Position numbers and translations under genes: made by a program. This document shows, in pieces, positions 60,130 through 64,000 of a stretch of 64,000 nt of DNA (position 1 is its first letter; every line of letters starts with the position of its first letter). Source of the DNA: Halalkaliarchaeum sp. AArc-CO (GTDB taxonomy: Archaea; Halobacteriota; Halobacteria; Halobacteriales; Haloferacaceae); the NCBI RefSeq assembly GCF_024972735.1, contig NZ_CP087723.1, positions 2,914,001 to 2,978,000 on the forward strand, in the 5' to 3' direction. The notes under the pieces are model-generated. The model was not told where the DNA came from and did no database searches. It worked only from the letters and a program-made list of their open reading frames with translations.

Positions 60130-60305
60130 AAGAGGACACCCACGACACACTCGCCGCGCTCAAAGGTGAAGACGAGACGTTCGACGACGTACTCTCGCGT
60201 TTGATCCAGGACCGTTGCGAACGGGTGCAAGCGGGCGCCGGACTCTGGGAAGGGACCGATGCCGCCGAGAAAGCCCGGGAGAAGCGATGGGAGATGAAGC
60301 GGTAG
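60126..60305 (+). pseudogene. VapB-type antitoxin remnant
   Basis: The frame encodes [20 protein letters not shown] then DVLSRLIQDRCERVQAGAGL and AAEKAREKRWEMKR, matching short haloarchaeal antitoxins of the DUF7557 kind. There is no ATG, GTG or TTG at the proper place: the first recognisable codon (GTA 60126) overlaps the hisB stop. The start appears lost. Confidence 0.65.
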
Positions 60306-60316
60306 GTCTGTTCCAC

Positions 60317-60453
60317 GTGGCCGTATCCGACAGCAGTGTACTCACCGACTATTTAGCTGGCGAACGGAAGGCCGTTGACTACGTCGAGTCGCACGCAAAC
60401 GAGAGAGCCCTCGTCCCGAAGTTAGCGATGTTCGAGGTGTATCAGGGACGTGC
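60317..60453 (+). pseudogene. VapC (PIN-domain) toxin remnant, 3' truncated
   Basis: From GTG 60317 the frame encodes VAVSDSSVLTDYLAGERKAV (first PIN Asp), then VPKLAMFEVYQGRAH with the second acidic residue (Glu). PIN similarity ends near 60450, where the 3' end of the opposing SDR gene begins. Roughly 45 of about 130 residues remain and the later catalytic Asp residues are gone, so it cannot be an active nuclease. Confidence 0.75.
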
Positions 60454-61404
60454 TCACCGTCGATTTTCTCTGAGTCCGAACTCGACGCCAGTCAGTTCCG
60501 CCGAAACCTCCCACAGCCGCCGCGCAGCCTCGCGGTCGTACGATCGCTCGGAGGAACGTTGTCGCTCTGGCGGCCCGCGCATAGTGAAGAATCCACCGGG
60601 GCCGTAGTACTCGCCACCCTGGACATCGGAGGCGGTCGCGGCGTACAGCGTCGGCAACGCGCCGTCTGCCGCCGGCTGGGCGAAGACCGCGTTCGCGGCG
60701 CGCATCATCACTTTTCGAACCGCAGAGTCAGTCATTTCGGGACCGCGCGATTGCAGGCTGGTGTCGGCGTATCCCGGGTGAACCCCGACACTTGTGATGT
60801 CGACCTCGGCGTCCTCGACCCGCCGGTCGAGCTCGTAGGCGAAAAGCAGGTTCGCGAGCTTCGACTGTGCGTACGCGTCCCACTTGCCGTACGACTCCTC
60901 CCCGTGGAGGTCCTCGAAGTCGATCTCCCCACGTTCGTGCATCCCGCTGGAGACGGTAACCACCCGTGCGTCGTCATCGAGCGAGTCGACCAGCGTCCCC
61001 GTGAGCGCGAAGTGTCCCAGGTGGTTGACGCCGAACTGTCGCTCGAACCCGTCCTCGGTTTCCCGTCTCGGAATTCCCATGATCCCGGCGTTGTTCACCA
61101 GGACGTCGATCGGGTAGTCGTCGAGCTCCAGCCGTTTCGGAAACGACGTCACCGACTCGAGATCGGCGAGATCGAGTCGCCGGACTACGACGTCGCCTGC
61201 GTTCGTCTCCCCTGTGTTCCTGATCGACGCCCGAACCGCTTTGGCTGCGGCCTCGCCCCGGTCCAGGCTCCGGCAGGCCATCACAACCCGGGCACCCTTC
61301 CGGACGAGAACCTTCGCCGCCTCGAACCCGATCCCGCTGTTCGCGCCCGTGATCACGATCCGACGACCGGTCTGCGGTGGGACGTCGTCGACAGTCCAGA
61401 CCAT
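60454..61404 (-). CDS. Short-chain dehydrogenase/reductase (retinol-dehydrogenase-like)
   Basis: The 316-residue NAD(P)-dependent oxidoreductase has IVITGANSGIGFEAAKVLVR (cofactor Gly motif), RKGARVVMACRSLDRGEAAA with Arg residues favouring NADP, DVLVNNAGIMGIPRRETEDG, and the catalytic Tyr-Lys in WDAYAQSKLANLLFAYELDR. Its 3' end directly abuts the truncated vapC. Substrate unknown. It is followed upstream by a cupin gene ending one base before its start. Confidence 0.93.
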   Translation of the reverse strand: MVWTVDDVPPQTGRRIVITGANSGIGFEAAKVLVRKGARVVMACRSLDRGEAAAKAVRASIRNTGETNAGDVVVRRLDLADLESVTSFPKRLELDDYPIDVLVNNAGIMGIPRRETEDGFERQFGVNHLGHFALTGTLVDSLDDDARVVTVSSGMHERGEIDFEDLHGEESYGKWDAYAQSKLANLLFAYELDRRVEDAEVDITSVGVHPGYADTSLQSRGPEMTDSAVRKVMMRAANAVFAQPAADGALPTLYAATASDVQGGEYYGPGGFFTMRGPPERQRSSERSYDREAARRLWEVSAELTGVEFGLRENRR

Positions 61405-61803
61405 TTATTCGAGGAGTTCGATCGCGTCGTCCCCGTTCGGCACCGCACACAGGAACGCACCCTCCACCTCGCCGTCGTTGCGGTACCAGTGGACGGTGCC
61501 CGCGGGGATCAACAGCGCGTCGCCCGCCGAGACGACGTACTCCTCGGCGTCGTCACCCTCCCCGATGCCGACAGTGTACTCCCCCGCGAGGACGTACTGT
61601 TCGTGCTCGACCTCGTTGGTGTGTTTCGGAACCTCGGCGCCCGGCGCGAGGGTGAACCGCCGGATCGCGAAGTTCGGCGCCCCGTCGGACTCGTCGATCA
61701 GAACGCCTTTTTCGAGACCGTCGGCGGCGGCGACCGCCTCGTACGTGACGTCTGCTGTGCGCTTGACGACCGGATCGACGTTTCGAGAGGATGTATCGTT
61801 CAC
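61405..61803 (-). CDS. Cupin-domain protein
   Basis: The 132-residue cupin has the core RRFTLAPGAEVPKHTNEVEH, EQYVLAGEYTVGIGEGDDAE, and VVSAGDALLIPAGTVHWYRN, with His/Glu metal ligands largely present. It ends just before the SDR start on the same strand (stop and ATG adjacent), so the two are probably cotranscribed. Function may be a small-molecule isomerase, dioxygenase or regulator. Confidence 0.88.
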   Translation of the reverse strand: MNDTSSRNVDPVVKRTADVTYEAVAAADGLEKGVLIDESDGAPNFAIRRFTLAPGAEVPKHTNEVEHEQYVLAGEYTVGIGEGDDAEEYVVSAGDALLIPAGTVHWYRNDGEVEGAFLCAVPNGDDAIELLE

Positions 61804-61880
61804 ATTCGATCACTGGATCCCGACGAACAAAAACCCGGGCGCCAGCACGCTTTTAAGGCCCATCGGACCGAAGGCAAACT

Positions 61881-63071
61881 ATGCGCGGTATTCACATCGG
61901 GAGCGCGTTCGGTATCCCCGTCAGACTCAACTGGACGTTTCTCATCATTCTCCCGATCTTCGCGTACATCATCGGCGCGGACATCGGACTGATTGCCGAG
62001 GCGTTAAACGAACTGTTCGCCGCCGACATCGACATCGGACAGCTCGAAAACGGAATGACCCAGTGGGTGCTCGGACTGGTTGCCGCGATCGGATTGTTCG
62101 TCGGCGTGCTGCTCCACGAGTTCGGCCACTCGCTGGTCGCGATGCGGTACGGCTACGAGATCGACTCGATCACGCTGTGGCTGCTGGGCGGACTCGCGAG
62201 CTTCACCGAGTTCCCCGAAAACTGGAAACACGAGTTCTGGATCGCGATCGCCGGGCCGGTGGTCAGCGTCGCCGTCGGCGTCGTCGCGTACGTCGGCTTC
62301 CTGTTGACGCCGTCGGGGCTGGACGGCGTGGCGTTCGTGCTGGGCTATCTGGCGCTGCTCAACGTCGTGCTCGCGGTTTTCAACATGCTCCCCGGCTTCC
62401 CGATGGACGGCGGTCGGGTACTCCGGGCGCTTCTGGCACGCAACCGCCCGCACGCGAAGGCGACCCAGATGGCCGCCGAAGTGGGGAAGATCTTCGCGTT
62501 CGTGCTCGGGCTGCTCGGGTTGTTCGCGTTCAACGTGATTTTGATCCTGCTCGCGTTCTTCATCTACATCGCCGCCTCCGGAGAGGCCCAGCAGACCGTA
62601 CTCAAAGCCACCTTCGAAGGCGTCTGCGTCCGCGACGTGATGACCCCCAGAAACGAACTCAAGACCGTGACGGAAATCGAAACCGTCGCGGAGCTGTTCG
62701 AACGCATGTTTCGGGAGCGCCACACCGGCTATCCGGTCGTCCGTGGCGGGGAACTGGTCGGGGTGGTGACCCTCGACGATGCGAGCGATATCAAAGAGAT
62801 CGAGCGCGACGCGTACCGGATCGAGGACATCATGTCGTCCGACGTGGCGACGATCCAGCCCGACGACGACGCGTTGACTGCCCTGCGAACCATGCAAGAG
62901 AACGGTGTCGGTAGACTGCCAGTCGTTGACGAGGACGGGACTCTCGTCGGTCTCATCTCCCGGACCGACCTGATGACCGCCTTCGAGGTCATCCAGTCGG
63001 GTGGATCGGTCAGCGCCTTCGACGACGAGGCCATTCCGGGGCCGTTCGACGCCGGAAGCCCGTCGAAGTGA
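61881..63071 (+). CDS. Site-2-protease family M50 metalloprotease with CBS pair
   Basis: The 396-residue protein has about six membrane helices and the intramembrane zinc motif GVLLHEFGHSLVAMRYGYEI near residue 75. The second motif is FNMLPGFPMDGGRVLRALLA with the ligand Asp. After the last helix come two CBS domains (VRDVMTPRNELKTVTEIETV, GYPVVRGGELVGVVTLDDAS, EDIMSSDVATIQPDDDALTA, VGRLPVVDEDGTLVGLISRT). CBS domains suggest control by adenosine nucleotides. Likely role: regulated cleavage of membrane-bound factors. TTTTTAAGG about 28 bases upstream fits leaderless transcription from ATG 61881. Confidence 0.94.
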   Translation: MRGIHIGSAFGIPVRLNWTFLIILPIFAYIIGADIGLIAEALNELFAADIDIGQLENGMTQWVLGLVAAIGLFVGVLLHEFGHSLVAMRYGYEIDSITLWLLGGLASFTEFPENWKHEFWIAIAGPVVSVAVGVVAYVGFLLTPSGLDGVAFVLGYLALLNVVLAVFNMLPGFPMDGGRVLRALLARNRPHAKATQMAAEVGKIFAFVLGLLGLFAFNVILILLAFFIYIAASGEAQQTVLKATFEGVCVRDVMTPRNELKTVTEIETVAELFERMFRERHTGYPVVRGGELVGVVTLDDASDIKEIERDAYRIEDIMSSDVATIQPDDDALTALRTMQENGVGRLPVVDEDGTLVGLISRTDLMTAFEVIQSGGSVSAFDDEAIPGPFDAGSPSK

Positions 63072-63089
63072 ACGGAGAGCAGGGCAGCG

Positions 63090-64000
63090 CTACGTTTCTA
63101 TTTCCTCGTCGCCGGCGCCAGGCGCGTGTCGCTTCACGCGTTCGACCGCCTCGATACAGCCGGATCGGGAGGCGTACCCCTCGCCCGAATCGGCGATGAT
63201 GTTGCCGTTCCGGTGTCGCAGCCGCCAGCGCCACTCCCCGCCTTTGTCCTCGTACACCTCGAACGCGGCGCGTTCGACGTCGAGGACGTCCGCCTCGCGG
63301 GCGTACTCGCGAACGCGATCGACGGCCTCGATGCAGCCAGACCTGGCGGAGTAGCCCTCCCCAGAGTCTGCGATGACGTTCCCGTTCCGGTGGACGAGCC
63401 GCCAGCGCCACTCGCCGCCCTTGTCCTCGTACACCTCGAAGACGGCGTCGGTGTTGGTTTCTTCCTCGGGTTCGGTCCCCGGGTCGACGATCGGCGCCTC
63501 GGTAACGTTCTTCCGGACGCTTTCGAGTCCCTTCCGGGCGTCACTGCGGCGGGTGTATCCCTGGCCGGAGTCGCCGAGGATGTTCCCGTTCTCGTGGAGG
63601 AGCCGCCAGCGATACTGGCCGGCCCGGTCGCGGTACACCTCGAACGCCGCCGGGTCGATGTCGAGATAATCCGCCGCCGAAACGTGATCGCGGACGTTCC
63701 GCATCGCCCGCCGTGTGTTGGACTTCGAGGCGTACCCCTCGCCCGAGTCGGCGACGATGTTGCCGTTTTCGTGTCTGAGCCGCCAGCGCCACCGGCCGCC
63801 CTCGTCCTCGAACACCTCGAACGTGGCAGCGCTCTCGAGGTCCTCGTCGACGCTGGGTACCGCGAGGTCGGGTTCGTCGGCGTCTTCGGGAACCGGCTCG
63901 CCGTCCTCGGTCGTCGTCTCGACGGCCTCGGATTCGAGCCGCAGGACGCCCGCACCGAGCGCGTTCCGCATCACGCTGTGCATTCCCTGCTGGCACTTCT
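63090..64000 (-). CDS. Tandem YegP/DUF1508-repeat protein, start beyond window
   Basis: At least four full roughly 50-residue YegP-type repeats are visible, each reading like FEVYEDKGGEWRWRLRHRNG then NIIADSGEGYASRSGCIEAV. Although an ATG lies at 63983, the frame stays open to the window edge and the residues before and after it (KCQQGMHSVMRNALGAGV) match the end of another repeat. So the true start lies further on and there are at least five repeats. Relatives such as HVO_2922 are beta-rich dimers of unknown function. An acidic linker separates repeats one and two. Confidence 0.85.
   Translation of the reverse strand, partial: KCQQGMHSVMRNALGAGVLRLESEAVETTTEDGEPVPEDADEPDLAVPSVDEDLESAATFEVFEDEGGRWRWRLRHENGNIVADSGEGYASKSNTRRAMRNVRDHVSAADYLDIDPAAFEVYRDRAGQYRWRLLHENGNILGDSGQGYTRRSDARKGLESVRKNVTEAPIVDPGTEPEEETNTDAVFEVYEDKGGEWRWRLVHRNGNVIADSGEGYSARSGCIEAVDRVREYAREADVLDVERAAFEVYEDKGGEWRWRLRHRNGNIIADSGEGYASRSGCIEAVERVKRHAPGAGDEEIET

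Overview
The window is chromosomal DNA from a haloarchaeon (class Halobacteria). It is GC-rich, its proteins are strongly acidic, many starts lie about 28 bases after a TATA-like box (leaderless transcripts), and it carries an archaellum/chemotaxis locus, CheF proteins, RadB, aRF1, Tfx, TRAM and DUF373 proteins. I cannot fix the genus.

1-22 kb is a motility locus. Taxis genes (two CheF proteins, a HEAT-repeat protein, CheR, CheA, CheB, CheW, CheD, a double-domain CheC, CheY) surround the archaellum motor/export genes arlCE-F-G-H-I-J. Two tandem archaellins sit at the far end. A TumE/TumA-type toxin-antitoxin pair lies between cheY and the archaellins. 22-31 kb is a cobalamin cluster: a ChlD/ChlI-type chelatase fusion diverges from cobN-cbiC-cbiE-cbiX, whose members overlap by a few bases.

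31-49 kb is mostly housekeeping: IMPACT protein, M28 peptidase, RadB, peroxiredoxin, DUF373, PyrE, Tfx, TRAM, ROK kinase, UspA, HisA and aRF1. It is broken at 32.5-33.6 kb by an IS630-type element (TA duplication, canonical -1 slippery heptamer) inside an ACR3/SBF-type transporter gene.

49.5-59.1 kb is the accessory region. Its two ends carry a 17-bp perfect inverted repeat that continues imperfectly to about 31 bp and is flanked by ATAA direct repeats. Joining the flanks restores a TATA box 28 bases before the cupin gene upstream of hisB. The 9.6 kb interval reads as one large transposon. It holds a frameshifted DDE transposase, a probably damaged CPBP protease, a serine hydrolase, an IS200/IS605 element with TnpA and TnpB, an RNA-like leader with mutually exclusive hairpins, and a three-gene operon of two CRISPR-type RAMP proteins around an unrecognised protein, with no CRISPR array, Cas1/Cas2 or nuclease in the window. 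This is the best candidate for an undescribed system.

59.1-64 kb returns to host genes: cupin, hisB, a VapBC remnant, an SDR, a second cupin, an M50 protease with CBS domains, and a YegP/DUF1508-repeat protein running off the end.
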